Shown here: positions 17,701 through 26,269 of the stretch, in pieces
Numbering within the stretch: position 1 is the stretch's first letter
Layout of the letters: each line of letters opens with the position of its first letter
Assembly: GCF_014642275.1 (NCBI RefSeq)
Contig: NZ_BMIM01000010.1
Span: forward strand, 42,471-106,470
Length of the DNA stretch: 64,000 nucleotides
Source: Flavobacterium lutivivi
GTDB lineage: Bacteria; Bacteroidota; Bacteroidia; Flavobacteriales; Flavobacteriaceae
Direction of reading: 5' to 3'
Notes under the pieces: generated by a model
Told to the model about the DNA's origin: nothing
The model's input: only the letters and a program-made list of their open reading frames with translations
Databases searched by the model: none
Translations under genes and position numbers: made by a program

Positions 17701-19618
17701 GGCATGTTGGTGTAGTAGCACAAATTCCAAATGTACCGCTTCCACCACCAAACTGCCATACTCTTATGTAGATTGTATCTCCCGGAGTTAATCCACCCAT
17801 TGATATATAGGACATAGCACCACTTCCGTCATCATCATCACATTCTAATAGAGCTAATGAACCACATGTACCACTATAAAAAGCCATTCCGCTATCAGTC
17901 ATAGAGCCAGCTTGTAAATCTACTGTTAATACTCCAGTTGATGGAACAACAGCTGAAAACCAAACGTCTCTGTTAGTATAACTTGCACAGCCCGGAGCTG
18001 GAACACCAGAACTACTAGTTGCTCCAACATTTGTAGCTGATAAATATGAACATGTATATGAAACTGTCAAAGCTATCGCTCCACTACAATCATCATTAGC
18101 AAGTAAGGTAGTAACATTACCGGTTACCCAGCTACTACTACATGATCCATTAGCTCTAATTCTGTAATAATAAGTAGTTCCTGCTGATAGACCAGTTATA
18201 GCTTGTGTTAAAGACGATGTTGAGAATGGAGAACCTGCAATGTTCATAGTAAATCCAGCATCCGTTGTAACTTGAACAGTATAGTTTATTGCTGATGCAC
18301 TTCCTCCTGTTGGAGCAGCCCAGTTCAGTGTAAAAGCTGAAGATGTGACCCCAGAGGTTGTAACTGAATTTGGAACAGCAGGACAAGTTGTTGCATTTCC
18401 TGTGAGAGGAGAAGTTGTGTAATATAATGGACCACCACTACACGCATCATTAAAAGAATAAATATAGTAATAGTAAGTTGTGTTTCCAGCTAATCCACTT
18501 GATGTAAATGAAGTAGAGTTTGTGTTTGATATTACTGTTGCACCACTAATATTGTTACCCAAAGCATATGATGTTCCATTCACAGGACCAGGACTTGGGG
18601 CAGTAGCACTAGTGCTTCTCAAAATTAAATATTTATTTGGTGCAGGTACAGCCGCTGTAAAAGAACCAGCAATTGAATTAGAAGTTATTGTACCAAATGT
18701 CAATGATGTTGGTTGCGCGATTGGAGTTACACATGGAAGAGTATGTGTTACACAAATAGTGAAACCATTTGCCGTTTCATCACCATTATTGTCATGCACT
18801 TGAATCTTATAATAGTTCCCTATTGTTAAACCTGTTAGCGTCAATGTTTCAATCCCATTATCTCCTGTTGCGTTAACACAACCACCACCACTAGGAGCTG
18901 CAGTTGAACTACAATCATTGATAACATTTAATACTGGGTTAAAGCCAGATACACCATCAACTGTAACTACATGTGTAGTTGATACTGCTTGAAATTGATA
19001 CCAAACCGCTTTTTCTGTTCCTGTAGTACAATCTCCAGCTTCGTTGTTATCTCTAGCGCCAAGAGTTGAACCGGTTGTGGTAATACATGATGTATTTGAC
19101 GTTAATGTAATAGCATCGGAACACTTATCATTTGTTAATATGAAAAGAGAGGTAACTAACATATTATTATTGGTAGAATTACCAATTCTTATATAATAAG
19201 TTGTTCCTGGAATGGTTGATAATATTAATGTCTCTGTCTGAGCACTAGAAGTAGTTGTAGTGTTTTCACAAGATATATAGGTTAATGACCCACAAGAACC
19301 AGAGTATGCATACAACATCAAATTTCTGCTTGAAGCTGATGCTTTAATCACTGTTTCATTACTAATGGCATCAAATTTTAACCAACCATCACGAGTTAGA
19401 GCCTGCCCATTACAATTTGCTACTGATGGATCATTAACAACATTATCTAAAACTGTTAATGATATGTACTCCTGATTCACATTAAATGTAGAAGCACCAG
19501 CACAGTTAGCTGATAAAGTTTGTGCAAATGTTTTGTTTGAAACCAAAACTAATAAGAACACTGTAAACAAAGCAATTGTTCTAATTTTTCTTTCACTGAT
19601 TAGGTATAGTTTTTTCAT
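14744..19618 (-). CDS. Large secreted multidomain protein with T9SS sorting domain
   Basis: 1624 residues. The signal peptide ends near NKTFAQ (about residue 33). The N-terminal half alternates Cys-rich pre-peptidase-like beta domains, marked by repeated openings NDKCSDAITL and NDDCSGAIAL and by CGSL...C pairs, with fibronectin type III-like domains (for example CPAVPNSVTTSG...TTYYYRIRANG). A middle part (roughly 760-1090) has a nidogen-like layout (LPFNFCFFGNNFNKCLIGSN, then GVYHDIDPSVGG). The C-terminal ~75 residues are a type A sorting domain (EVSVYDVSGKLVNTYK...GVYVAKIKLENG). The protein is predicted to be secreted by T9SS to the cell surface. No catalytic domain is recognised; an adhesin or matrix role is inferred. 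Confidence 0.85.
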   Translation of the reverse strand: MKKLYLISERKIRTIALFTVFLLVLVSNKTFAQTLSANCAGASTFNVNQEYISLTVLDNVVNDPSVANCNGQALTRDGWLKFDAISNETVIKASASSRNLMLYAYSGSCGSLTYISCENTTTTSSAQTETLILSTIPGTTYYIRIGNSTNNNMLVTSLFILTNDKCSDAITLTSNTSCITTTGSTLGARDNNEAGDCTTGTEKAVWYQFQAVSTTHVVTVDGVSGFNPVLNVINDCSSTAAPSGGGCVNATGDNGIETLTLTGLTIGNYYKIQVHDNNGDETANGFTICVTHTLPCVTPIAQPTSLTFGTITSNSIAGSFTAAVPAPNKYLILRSTSATAPSPGPVNGTSYALGNNISGATVISNTNSTSFTSSGLAGNTTYYYYIYSFNDACSGGPLYYTTSPLTGNATTCPAVPNSVTTSGVTSSAFTLNWAAPTGGSASAINYTVQVTTDAGFTMNIAGSPFSTSSLTQAITGLSAGTTYYYRIRANGSCSSSWVTGNVTTLLANDDCSGAIALTVSYTCSYLSATNVGATSSSGVPAPGCASYTNRDVWFSAVVPSTGVLTVDLQAGSMTDSGMAFYSGTCGSLALLECDDDDGSGAMSYISMGGLTPGDTIYIRVWQFGGGSGTFGICATTPTCPPPSDLFANILSTTSASVYWTASTPPAANGYQYYYNTTGTVPTGSTVPTGTTAPGVVGVTLTGLTTGQIYYFWVRSDCGSGDNSTWFGPTNFSPCAVGDGQGTTTLECPEVVAGGSGLGGLDPTAVVCSASTCSNLEATYPILNSTSSYTVSSITYDPPYQFSCLQNPVSVNVDDVWSQTINLPFNFCFFGNNFNKCLIGSNGNITFDFVNNSPGGYNAWEFSSSLPSTSLFKNTIFGVYHDIDPSVGGEVGWELVTLNTGCRALVASWNNIPMFSTTCNSILYTGMIVLYENTNIIDVYIKEKNVCSTWNDGNAIVGIQNADGTTAVVAPSRNGLDANWTVSNEAWRFTPSGPSITSFKWYEGNGTTGPVVGTTNNITVCPAVTTTYTAEVTYNLCSGNQLKYTDNTTVTVTGNKIWTGSVDSDWNKANNWSPSGVPTNLNCVIIPDTTNDPVISGTNYKAYGHNMDVKTNASLQLNSSNNLTITDFARINGTFSVKDSSNFIQINDSAVNTGNLSMERSTNVRQYDYVYWSSPVASFSSASISPTTPSWAIYKWEPATSNTNGGQGYWTAGSETMVLGKGYIVRGPSGYSTSTPATYTATFTGVPNNGIIQPTISRGSYTGAPYSGTNGITITNLDDNWNLVGNPYPSAINANTFLTNNTNINGTVRLWTHGNPISTSNTNPFYASYLYNYSVNDYVTYNGTGSTPPGFNGKIGAGQAFFVLMNDGAAGSQTVTFNNSLRSDTYDNSQFYRTTSEASIESLEKNRIWLSLVNSSNIAATTLVGYIQDATNDEDRLFDGVWKPGTELGIYSKIEDKTMIIQGRTLPFNQYDTVPIGVTIPSTGVYNIAINQVDGLFEDASQNIYIEDTVENVIHDLRQNPYSFTAATGNYPNRFVLRYTTSALGIDDNNTVKVYAFISNDVLNIQTEDSIKEVSVYDVSGKLVNTYKASVSNNKIEEAFPYSNGVYVAKIKLENGQTVSRKLLK

Positions 19619-19734
19619 AACTCAGAATTTTTGATTTTTAATGTTAAATTTTAATTCCTTTCAGAATTTTTGTTTTTTTTGATTTTTTGACATTTGAAAT
19701 AGTTGACAGTTTTGCGTATCAATAATTTCATGGA

Positions 19735-19766
19735 CAAATATAAATTTATTAATCGATAAAAAGCAA
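19735..19766 (-). promoter_or_regulatory. Promoter of the 1624-residue T9SS cargo gene
   Basis: On the minus strand a TTG (19764-19766, at the end of a T run) and TATATTTG (19735-19742) are separated by 21 bases. This matches TTG-N17-23-TAnnTTTG. The predicted leader is about 110 bases. Confidence 0.65.
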
Positions 19767-19941
19767 AAAAAATCGATGAAATGCACATTTAAAACAAAAA
19801 AGAAAGAAAAAAACTATAATATTAATATGTTTTTTATAAAAATTTAGGTTTTTTAATTAGGTTTTAAAGACTGTATTTTGATACTTACATAAATATTAAT
19901 GTGAAAAAAAGTCTTCAAGATGTAAATTGAAATTCAAACAT

Positions 19942-19949
19942 TATATTTG
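19942..19949 (+). promoter_or_regulatory. -7 box of the TPR gene, very close to its ATG
   Basis: TATATTTG ends 5 bases before the ATG at 19955, so transcription should begin at or next to the start codon. Confidence 0.5.
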
Positions 19950-19954
19950 TAGTA

Positions 19955-20638
19955 ATGAAAGTCATACTAATACTTATATATAATTTTTTAATCTTTTCAA
20001 ATTCGAATGATTTTGAAAGAGGAGAATCATTATACAAGCAAAATAAGTTTGATGAAGCAAAAGTTTTGTTCATTAATTGTTTAAAATCTAATCCAAATAA
20101 TTACAAAGCCATTGAATATTTGGGCGATATTGCTGGGCATCAAAAAAAATGGGATGAAGCTATCAATCAGTATCAGCTTTTAAAAAATAAATTTCCAAAA
20201 GAGGCTAATTATTGGTACAAATATGGTGGAGCAATGGGTATGAAAGCTAAATCTGTGAATAAATTCAAAGCTTTGGGAATGATTGATGATGTAGAAGAGG
20301 CTTTCCTAAAAGCGGCATCTTTAGATAAAAAACATGTTGAAACTCGTTGGGCATTGGTCATGCTATATATTGAACTTCCGGGAATCATTGGTGGAAGTGA
20401 AAAAAAAGCTCAAAAATATGCTGATGAATTAATGAATTTATCCAAAGTGGATGGCTATTTGGCAAAAGGATACATCGATGAATATTTTAATAGATATAAA
20501 AAAGCAGAAATAAATTATATAAAAGCTCACGAAATAGGGAACTCAAAAACCACCTTCCAAAAGCTATATAATTTATATTTGAACAAAATAAAAGATAAAG
20601 CAAAAGCAAATCAATTAAAAGAACAATTTGAAAAATAG
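19955..20638 (+). CDS. Tetratricopeptide repeat protein
   Basis: 227 residues. A short hydrophobic start (VILILIYNFLIFSNS) suggests a signal peptide or N-terminal anchor. TPR-like helix pairs follow: ERGESLYKQNKFDEAKVLF, YKAIEYLGDIAGHQKKWDEA and a more divergent set to the C-terminus (AKGYIDEYFNRYKKAEINYI). TPR proteins act as protein-protein scaffolds; no partner can be named from context. It is divergent from the T9SS cargo gene, and mpl begins 72 bases downstream. Confidence 0.75.
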   Translation: MKVILILIYNFLIFSNSNDFERGESLYKQNKFDEAKVLFINCLKSNPNNYKAIEYLGDIAGHQKKWDEAINQYQLLKNKFPKEANYWYKYGGAMGMKAKSVNKFKALGMIDDVEEAFLKAASLDKKHVETRWALVMLYIELPGIIGGSEKKAQKYADELMNLSKVDGYLAKGYIDEYFNRYKKAEINYIKAHEIGNSKTTFQKLYNLYLNKIKDKAKANQLKEQFEK

Positions 20639-20679
20639 TTGACAGTTATCAGTTGATAGTTCGTACCAAATGAACCAAA

Positions 20680-20703
20680 AACCGACAACCAACAACCGAC
20701 AAC
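20680..20703. repeat. Short repeat ACCGACAAC x2
   Basis: Two copies of ACCGACAAC separated by a few bases in the TPR-mpl spacer. It looks like intergenic low-complexity sequence. Confidence 0.45.
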
Positions 20704-20710
20704 TAAAACG

Positions 20711-22066
20711 ATGAGAACACATTTCATAGCCATTGGCGGTGCAGCCATGCACAATTTAGCACTAGCATTACATAACAAAGGATACAAAGTAACAGGTAGC
20801 GATGATGCTATATTTGAACCATCAAAATCAAGACTTGATGCAAAAGGTTTGTTACCCGATGAACTCGGATGGTTTCCAGAAAAGATTACCACTGATATTG
20901 AAGCAATAATCCTAGGAATGCACGCTAAAGCCGATAATCCAGAATTGTTGAAAGCACAAGAACTCGGCTTAAAAATATATTCTTATCCTGAATTTCTTTT
21001 TGAACAATCAAAAAATAAAACTCGTGTAGTAATTGGCGGTTCTCATGGGAAAACTACCATTACTTCTATGATACTTCATGTAATGAATTACCACAAAATA
21101 GCCGTTGACTATATGGTTGGTGCTTTGCTTGAGGGTTTTGATACTATGGTTCATTTGACAGAAGAAAATGATTTTATAGTCCTCGAAGGCGACGAATATC
21201 TTACTTCTCCAATAGATTTGAGACCAAAATTTCACTTATATCAACCAAATATTGCGCTGATTTCAGGTATTGCTTGGGATCATATAAATGTATTCCCAAC
21301 ATTTGATAATTATGTTGAACAGTTCAGAATTTTTACCAATCAAATTACCAAAGGAGGAATTCTAATATACAACGAAGAAGATCAGGAAGTAAAAAAAGTA
21401 GCGGAAGATTGCGAAAATGCCATTAGAAAAATTCCTTATCAAACACCAGAATATACTGTTCAAAACGGCAAAACTTTACTTCACACACCAGAAGGCGAGA
21501 TGCCGATAGAAGTCTTTGGTGCTCATAATTTGAATAATTTGGCTGGAGCCAAATGGGTTTGCCAATGCATGGGAGTTGATGAAGCCGATTTCTATGAAGC
21601 AATAGCAACCTTCAAAGGAGCTAGCAAACGATTAGAAAAAATTGCCGAAAGTAATAACAAAGTTGCTTACAAAGATTTTGCACATTCGCCAAGTAAAGTT
21701 TCGGCAACAACCAAAGCGGTTAAAACGCAATATCCCGACAGGAAATTGATTGCTTGTTTAGAACTGCATACTTACAGCAGTCTAAATGCAGAGTTTTTAA
21801 AAGAATATCAAGGTGCGCTAGATGCAGCTGATGTTGCTGTGGTTTTCTATTCACCAGATGCAGTAAAAATAAAAAGACTTGATGAGGTTACTTACGAGCA
21901 AATTGCCAATTCGTTTCAAAGAGATGATTTAATTATTTACACCAATCCAGCCGATTTTAAAAACTTCTTGTTTAATCAAAATTTTGAAAATTCTGCGCTA
22001 TTATTAATGAGTTCAGGCAATTATGGTGGTTTAGATTTTGATGAGGTGAAACAGCTAATTAAATAA
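20711..22066 (+). CDS. mpl: UDP-N-acetylmuramate:L-alanyl-gamma-D-glutamyl-meso-diaminopimelate ligase
   Basis: 451 residues, Mur-ligase fold. The N-terminal Rossmann part has FIAIGGAAMHNLALAL, the ATP P-loop GGSHGKTT is at 109-116, then LEGDEYLTSP and the middle-domain HINVFPTFDNYV. Mpl re-attaches the tripeptide recovered from old peptidoglycan to UDP-MurNAc, a recycling step. The early AAMHNLA signature separates Mpl from MurC (usually GIGGxGMSGIA). It leads a tight group with radC (3-base gap), a HAD phosphatase (1-base overlap) and a secreted unknown protein (2-base gap). Confidence 0.92.
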   Translation: MRTHFIAIGGAAMHNLALALHNKGYKVTGSDDAIFEPSKSRLDAKGLLPDELGWFPEKITTDIEAIILGMHAKADNPELLKAQELGLKIYSYPEFLFEQSKNKTRVVIGGSHGKTTITSMILHVMNYHKIAVDYMVGALLEGFDTMVHLTEENDFIVLEGDEYLTSPIDLRPKFHLYQPNIALISGIAWDHINVFPTFDNYVEQFRIFTNQITKGGILIYNEEDQEVKKVAEDCENAIRKIPYQTPEYTVQNGKTLLHTPEGEMPIEVFGAHNLNNLAGAKWVCQCMGVDEADFYEAIATFKGASKRLEKIAESNNKVAYKDFAHSPSKVSATTKAVKTQYPDRKLIACLELHTYSSLNAEFLKEYQGALDAADVAVVFYSPDAVKIKRLDEVTYEQIANSFQRDDLIIYTNPADFKNFLFNQNFENSALLLMSSGNYGGLDFDEVKQLIK

Positions 22067-22069
22067 AAT

Positions 22070-22759
22070 TTGGAACAGAATTTTTCCATAAAACATTGGG
22101 CAGAAGATGACAAGCCTCGCGAAAAGTTAATGCTAAAAGGCAAGAATGCTTTGAGTGATGCCGAGTTGATAGCTATTCTTATAGGTTCAGGAAGTCGCAA
22201 CGAAAGTGCTGTTTCATTGAGCAAACGAATTCTGGCAAGTGTAGATAATAATTTGAATGCTCTTGGTAAACTATCCTTGAAACAGTTGATGGAATTCAAA
22301 GGAATAGGCGAGGCAAAGGCTATTACTATTGCAGCAGCACTCGAATTAGGAAGACGTCGTAGAGCTGAGGAAACTTTGGATTTAAAAAAAATTACTTCTA
22401 GTAAAGCAGTTTTCGAAATCATGCAACCCATAATTGGCGAATTACCACACGAAGAATTTTGGGTTCTGTATTTAAATAATTCCAATAAAGTGGTCTATAA
22501 ATCGCAACTTTCCAAAGGAGGAATTACAGGAACTGTTGTTGATGTACGATTAATTTTTAAAATAGCTTTGGAACAAAATGCAACTTCTATAATTCTAACC
22601 CACAATCATCCTTCTGGAAAACTACTTGCAAGCGACGCAGATAAAGAAGTTACAAAAAAGCTAAAACTAGCTGGTGAACAACTTGATGTAAAAGTTTTGG
22701 ATCATATTATAATCACAGAAAAAGAATATTTAAGTTTTCAGGACGAAGGAATTTTTTAA
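22070..22759 (+). CDS. radC: RadC family protein (JAB/MPN domain)
   Basis: 229 residues. A helix-hairpin-helix-like part (LKQLMEFKGIGEAKAITI, about 71-88) precedes the metalloprotease-type JAB domain with HNHPSG at 178-183 and Asp189/Asp191 in ASDAD. Despite the name, the biochemical role is unsettled; links to recombination and natural competence have been reported. The start is a TTG at 22070, 3 bases after mpl. It is favoured because the conserved IKHWAEDDKPREKL begins right behind it. It overlaps the next ATG by one base (TAATG), indicating coupling. Confidence 0.92.
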   Translation: MEQNFSIKHWAEDDKPREKLMLKGKNALSDAELIAILIGSGSRNESAVSLSKRILASVDNNLNALGKLSLKQLMEFKGIGEAKAITIAAALELGRRRRAEETLDLKKITSSKAVFEIMQPIIGELPHEEFWVLYLNNSNKVVYKSQLSKGGITGTVVDVRLIFKIALEQNATSIILTHNHPSGKLLASDADKEVTKKLKLAGEQLDVKVLDHIIITEKEYLSFQDEGIF

Positions 22760-23442
22760 TGGAAAACATCACTGATATATTTTTTGACCTCGATCACACA
22801 CTTTGGGATTTTGATAGAAACTCAATATTAGCTTTTGATAAAATATTTAAAGCCAATCATCCATCAATAGATGTGAATGAATTTATTGCCATTTATGCAC
22901 CAATAAATCAAGCGTGTTGGAAACTTTATCAAGTGGATAAAATCACTCATGAAGAATTGAGATATCAAAGACTTAGGCAAACTTTTGACATCATGAACTA
23001 TGCCATTGATGATGAAAGTATTGATAAGATTTCACATGATTATATTGAGTTCTTGCCAGATAATAATCAACTTTTTGATGGTGCGATAGAACTATTAGAG
23101 TATTTGTATCCAAAATACAAATTGCATATCATTACGAATGGTTTTGCTCATGTACAAAGTAGAAAAATGTATCATTCGGGTTTAGAAAAATATTTTCAAA
23201 CGGTGACAAATTCTGAAATGGCTGGAGTAAAAAAACCACATCGAAATATCTTTGAATTTGCATTATCTTTGGCTAATACTAAAAAAGAAAACTCGATAAT
23301 GATTGGCGATTGTATCGATGCTGATTTTAATGGTGCTATTGAATTTGGCATGAGAGCAATTCTTTTTGACGAAAAAAAAATGCACAAAGAGACAACTTAT
23401 GAAAGAGTTTCTCATCTTTTAGAAATAAAAAAAATATTATAA
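22759..23442 (+). CDS. HAD-family hydrolase, YjjG-type nucleotidase
   Basis: 227 residues. HAD motif I FFDLDHTLWDF has the nucleophile Asp10 and Asp12. Motif II is IITNGF, motif III the Lys in GVKKPHRNIFE, and motif IV MIGDCIDADFNGA. The length and the TLWDF start match the YjjG/noncanonical pyrimidine nucleotidase group, which dephosphorylates nucleoside monophosphates. HAD specificity is hard to read from sequence. It is coupled to radC by a TAATG overlap. Confidence 0.85.
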   Translation: MENITDIFFDLDHTLWDFDRNSILAFDKIFKANHPSIDVNEFIAIYAPINQACWKLYQVDKITHEELRYQRLRQTFDIMNYAIDDESIDKISHDYIEFLPDNNQLFDGAIELLEYLYPKYKLHIITNGFAHVQSRKMYHSGLEKYFQTVTNSEMAGVKKPHRNIFEFALSLANTKKENSIMIGDCIDADFNGAIEFGMRAILFDEKKMHKETTYERVSHLLEIKKIL

Positions 23443-23444
23443 CC

Positions 23445-24170
23445 ATGAAAAAAATAATTCTAATATTTTTATTGCAAGTGACAATAGGTTTTGCGCAAAA
23501 CATAAATGATTATCAATATGTTATTGTTCCAAAAAAGTTTTCAATTTTCAATGAAGAAGATAGGTTTCGACTGAATACTCTAACAAAGTTAGTATTGGAA
23601 AAATATGGTTTTAAAACTTTTTTTATTACAGACATTCCTGATGAAATTTCAAAAAACAGATGCCAAATTCTTTTTGCTGATTTGGATGAAAAGAAAGGAC
23701 TATTGGTTACAAAATTGAAAATTATTTTAAAAGATTGTTATGAAAAAATCGTTTTCGAAACGGAGTATGGAACAAGTAGAGAAAAAGATTTTCAAGTTGC
23801 CTACACGCAAGCTTTGCGTGAAGCTGCAAAAGGTTTTGATAAATTAAATTATAAGTTTTCTGGTAAGTCAACATCAAATAATGAACAAGTTGTAGATGAA
23901 GAAGAAAGGCAACCCATTGAAGAACCTAATGCACTTTCCTCTGAAAATCCAGAGATTTTCTATTTTGCACAGCCAATAGCCAATGGATTTCAGATTGTAA
24001 ACAATGAACCAAGAGTTATCATGCGTTTACTCAACACTTCACAAAAAAATGTTTTTATAGGAATGCGTGGTGATACTCGTGGTGTTGTGATTATGAAAGA
24101 TGGAAAATGGCTTTTTGAATATTATGAAGAAGGCAAATTAATTTCTGAGCCTATAAAATTGAAATTTTAG
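23445..24170 (+). CDS. Conserved secreted protein of unknown function
   Basis: 241 residues. The signal peptide (cleavage near GFAQ, residue 18) is followed by a compact N-terminal domain (about 20-145: YVIVPKKFSIF, LVLEKYGFKTFF) that ends in an amphipathic helix (AYTQALREAAKGFDKL). A Glu/Pro-rich linker (about 157-172) leads to a small C-terminal beta domain (FIGMRGDTRGVVIMKDGKW). I do not recognise a named family. It is last in the mpl-radC-HAD group, and its final 4 bases overlap the convergent rarA stop. Periplasmic location is inferred. Confidence 0.65.
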   Translation: MKKIILIFLLQVTIGFAQNINDYQYVIVPKKFSIFNEEDRFRLNTLTKLVLEKYGFKTFFITDIPDEISKNRCQILFADLDEKKGLLVTKLKIILKDCYEKIVFETEYGTSREKDFQVAYTQALREAAKGFDKLNYKFSGKSTSNNEQVVDEEERQPIEEPNALSSENPEIFYFAQPIANGFQIVNNEPRVIMRLLNTSQKNVFIGMRGDTRGVVIMKDGKWLFEYYEEGKLISEPIKLKF

Positions 24171-25444
24171 TAATCATATTTGTCTTTCCAACGATTCTGT
24201 AGAAACTTACGTAATTCATTTTCCCTAGCATTGTTTCCAGGGTTATAAAGTTTGGTGTTTTTTATTTCATCTGGTAGAAATTCTAGTTCTATAAAATTGT
24301 TTTCATAGCTATGAGCATATTTATAGTCGTCACCATAACCCAGTTCTTTCATGAGTTTTGTTGGGGCATTTCTCAAATGTAGAGGAACAGAAAGATTGCC
24401 TGTTTCTTTCACCATGTGTAATGCTTCCTCAATTGCCATATAACTTGCATTGCTTTTTGCGGAAGTTGACAAGTAGATGGCACATTGACTGAGGAGAATT
24501 CTACTTTCTGGATAACCAATTGTAGCAACTGCTTGGAAAGTATTATTTGCCATTATCAAGGCTGTAGGGTTTGCATTTCCAATATCTTCGCTAGCGAGTA
24601 TCAACATTCTTCTTGCAATGAATTTTACATCTTCGCCACCTTCTATCATTCGAGCAAGCCAGTAAACTGCTCCATTTGGATCGCTACCGCGAATAGATTT
24701 TATAAAAGCAGAGATGATATCATAATGTTGTTCACCAGTTTTGTCATATAGAACGGTGTTTTGTTGAACTAAATCGAGAACTTTTTTGTTAGTAATTAAA
24801 ATTTGACTTTCAGAGCTTGCGTTTACAACAAGTTCAAAAATATTTAATAGTTTTCTACCATCGCCTCCCGAAAGTCTCAATAACGCCTCTGATTCTTCGA
24901 TTTCAATTTTTTTTGTAGATAAAATAACGTCTTTTTCAATAGCACGATTGAGCAAAGCCAATAAATCTTCTTTTGAAAAAGGATTTAAAATATAAACCTG
25001 ACAACGTGACAACAATGCGGGAATAACTTCAAAACTGGGATTTTCAGTTGTTGCACCTATTAAAGTAATCCAACCTTTTTCTACAGCGCCAAGAAGAGAA
25101 TCCTGTTGCGATTTACTGAATCTATGTATTTCATCAATAAATAATATTGGGTTTTTTGCAGTAAATAAACCACCACTTTGTTTTGCTTTTTCTATAACAT
25201 CTCTAATGTCTTTTACACCACTGTTTATAGCGCTTAATTCATAGAATGGTCTATTACTTTCTTTAGCAATAATTTGAGCCAATGTGGTTTTTCCTGTTCC
25301 TGGTGAACCCCAAAAAATCATTGATGGAATAGAACCGTTAGCTATTTGTTTTGTTAACGAACCATTTGGACCAACGAGATGTAATTGGCTTATATAATCT
25401 TCAAGTTTTTGTGGACGTATTCGTTCTGCTAATGGTGTTTCCAT
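24167..25444 (-). CDS. rarA: Replication-associated recombination protein A (MgsA/RarA AAA+ ATPase)
   Basis: 425 residues. Walker [10 protein letters not shown] is at 46-54 and Walker B ILFIDE at 100-105, followed by IHRF. Sensor 1 is [10 protein letters not shown], and the C-terminal tetramerisation region ([19 protein letters not shown], then YPHA-like [11 protein letters not shown]) is complete. RarA acts at stalled replication forks with SSB and RecA. It is convergent and overlaps the upstream operon by 4 bases. It is divergent from the rhomboid gene. Confidence 0.95.
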   Translation of the reverse strand: METPLAERIRPQKLEDYISQLHLVGPNGSLTKQIANGSIPSMIFWGSPGTGKTTLAQIIAKESNRPFYELSAINSGVKDIRDVIEKAKQSGGLFTAKNPILFIDEIHRFSKSQQDSLLGAVEKGWITLIGATTENPSFEVIPALLSRCQVYILNPFSKEDLLALLNRAIEKDVILSTKKIEIEESEALLRLSGGDGRKLLNIFELVVNASSESQILITNKKVLDLVQQNTVLYDKTGEQHYDIISAFIKSIRGSDPNGAVYWLARMIEGGEDVKFIARRMLILASEDIGNANPTALIMANNTFQAVATIGYPESRILLSQCAIYLSTSAKSNASYMAIEEALHMVKETGNLSVPLHLRNAPTKLMKELGYGDDYKYAHSYENNFIELEFLPDEIKNTKLYNPGNNARENELRKFLQNRWKDKYDY

Positions 25445-25495
25445 AGTGTAAAAATAAGTATTTCTGCCAAAATAGCATTAAAAAAATATTGGTAG

Positions 25496-25503
25496 TATAT
25501 TTG
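25496..25503 (+). promoter_or_regulatory. -7 box of the rhomboid gene, close to its ATG
   Basis: TATATTTG ends 7 bases before the ATG at 25511. The expected transcript has almost no leader. Confidence 0.5.
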
Positions 25504-25510
25504 ATTTAAA

Positions 25511-26269
25511 ATGATAAACGAATTTATGAAAGAGTACGAATTTTTCAAGTTTACGCCATCTGTTTGGATAGTTCCATTGATATTGTTATCAATGATTTGG
25601 GGTGTTTTTTGGATTGAAAATTTCTTTCATATAGATTTAGCACATCATGGCATATTTCCAAGAAGTCTTTCCGGATTGCAAGGAATAATTTTTAGTCCTT
25701 TCTTGCATGGCGACTTGCATCATATAGTTAATAACTCCATTCCATTATTTATTCTTACAGTTGCATTAATTTATTTTTATAGGAATAATTCTTTGAAGGT
25801 TATTTTCTATGGAATAATTCTCTCTGGCTTCATTACATGGGTTATCGGTAGAAATTCATATCATATCGGTGCTAGTAGTTTGATATATGTTTTGGTTTCT
25901 TTTATCTTTTTTAAAGGAATGATGACACAGTATTATAGATTAATGGCACTTTCACTTACAGTTGTCATGATTTATGGAGGTATGGTTTGGTATATTTTTC
26001 CAGAAGTTGATAAAACTATTTCTTGGGAAGGTCATTTGTCAGGCTTCATAACGGGTTTTATTTTTGCAACGATTTACAAAACACCAAACTATGTTGAAGA
26101 CATACAATTTGAATGGGAAAAACCAGAGTTTGATATTGAAAGTGATCCTTTTATGAAACGTTTTGACGAAAACGGAAATTTTGTAAATCCGCCTAAACCT
26201 GAGGAAATTATAGGGGAAGAAAATACTATAAAAATCAATTATAATTACAAAGAATTTCCAAAAGACTGA
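25511..26269 (+). CDS. Rhomboid family intramembrane serine protease
   Basis: 252 residues, about six membrane helices. The rhomboid landmarks are HGDLHHIVNN (His66, His70, Asn74), the nucleophile Ser122 in HIGASSLIY and the catalytic His175 in WEGHLSGFITG. The usual GASG reads GASS here, a tolerated variation. The C-terminal ~50 residues are a charged cytoplasmic tail. Such enzymes cut transmembrane substrates; the substrate is unknown. The first ATG (25511) is preferred because of promoter spacing, but MKEYEFF (25526) is possible. Its stop abuts that of convergent rlmB. Confidence 0.88.
   Translation: MINEFMKEYEFFKFTPSVWIVPLILLSMIWGVFWIENFFHIDLAHHGIFPRSLSGLQGIIFSPFLHGDLHHIVNNSIPLFILTVALIYFYRNNSLKVIFYGIILSGFITWVIGRNSYHIGASSLIYVLVSFIFFKGMMTQYYRLMALSLTVVMIYGGMVWYIFPEVDKTISWEGHLSGFITGFIFATIYKTPNYVEDIQFEWEKPEFDIESDPFMKRFDENGNFVNPPKPEEIIGEENTIKINYNYKEFPKD

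Larger units (their letters stand above)
19619..19954. other. Divergent intergenic region
   Basis: A 336-base, very A/T-rich region between the T9SS cargo (-) and the TPR gene (+). It carries one promoter for each direction. The phrase CAGAATTTTTG occurs twice (about 19623 and 19662). Nothing else was recognised. Confidence 0.7.

Noticed and set aside
20711-24170. A defence island around radC
   Set aside because: radC can mark mobile regions, but here it is tightly coupled to mpl and a HAD phosphatase, with no phage, nuclease or restriction genes.
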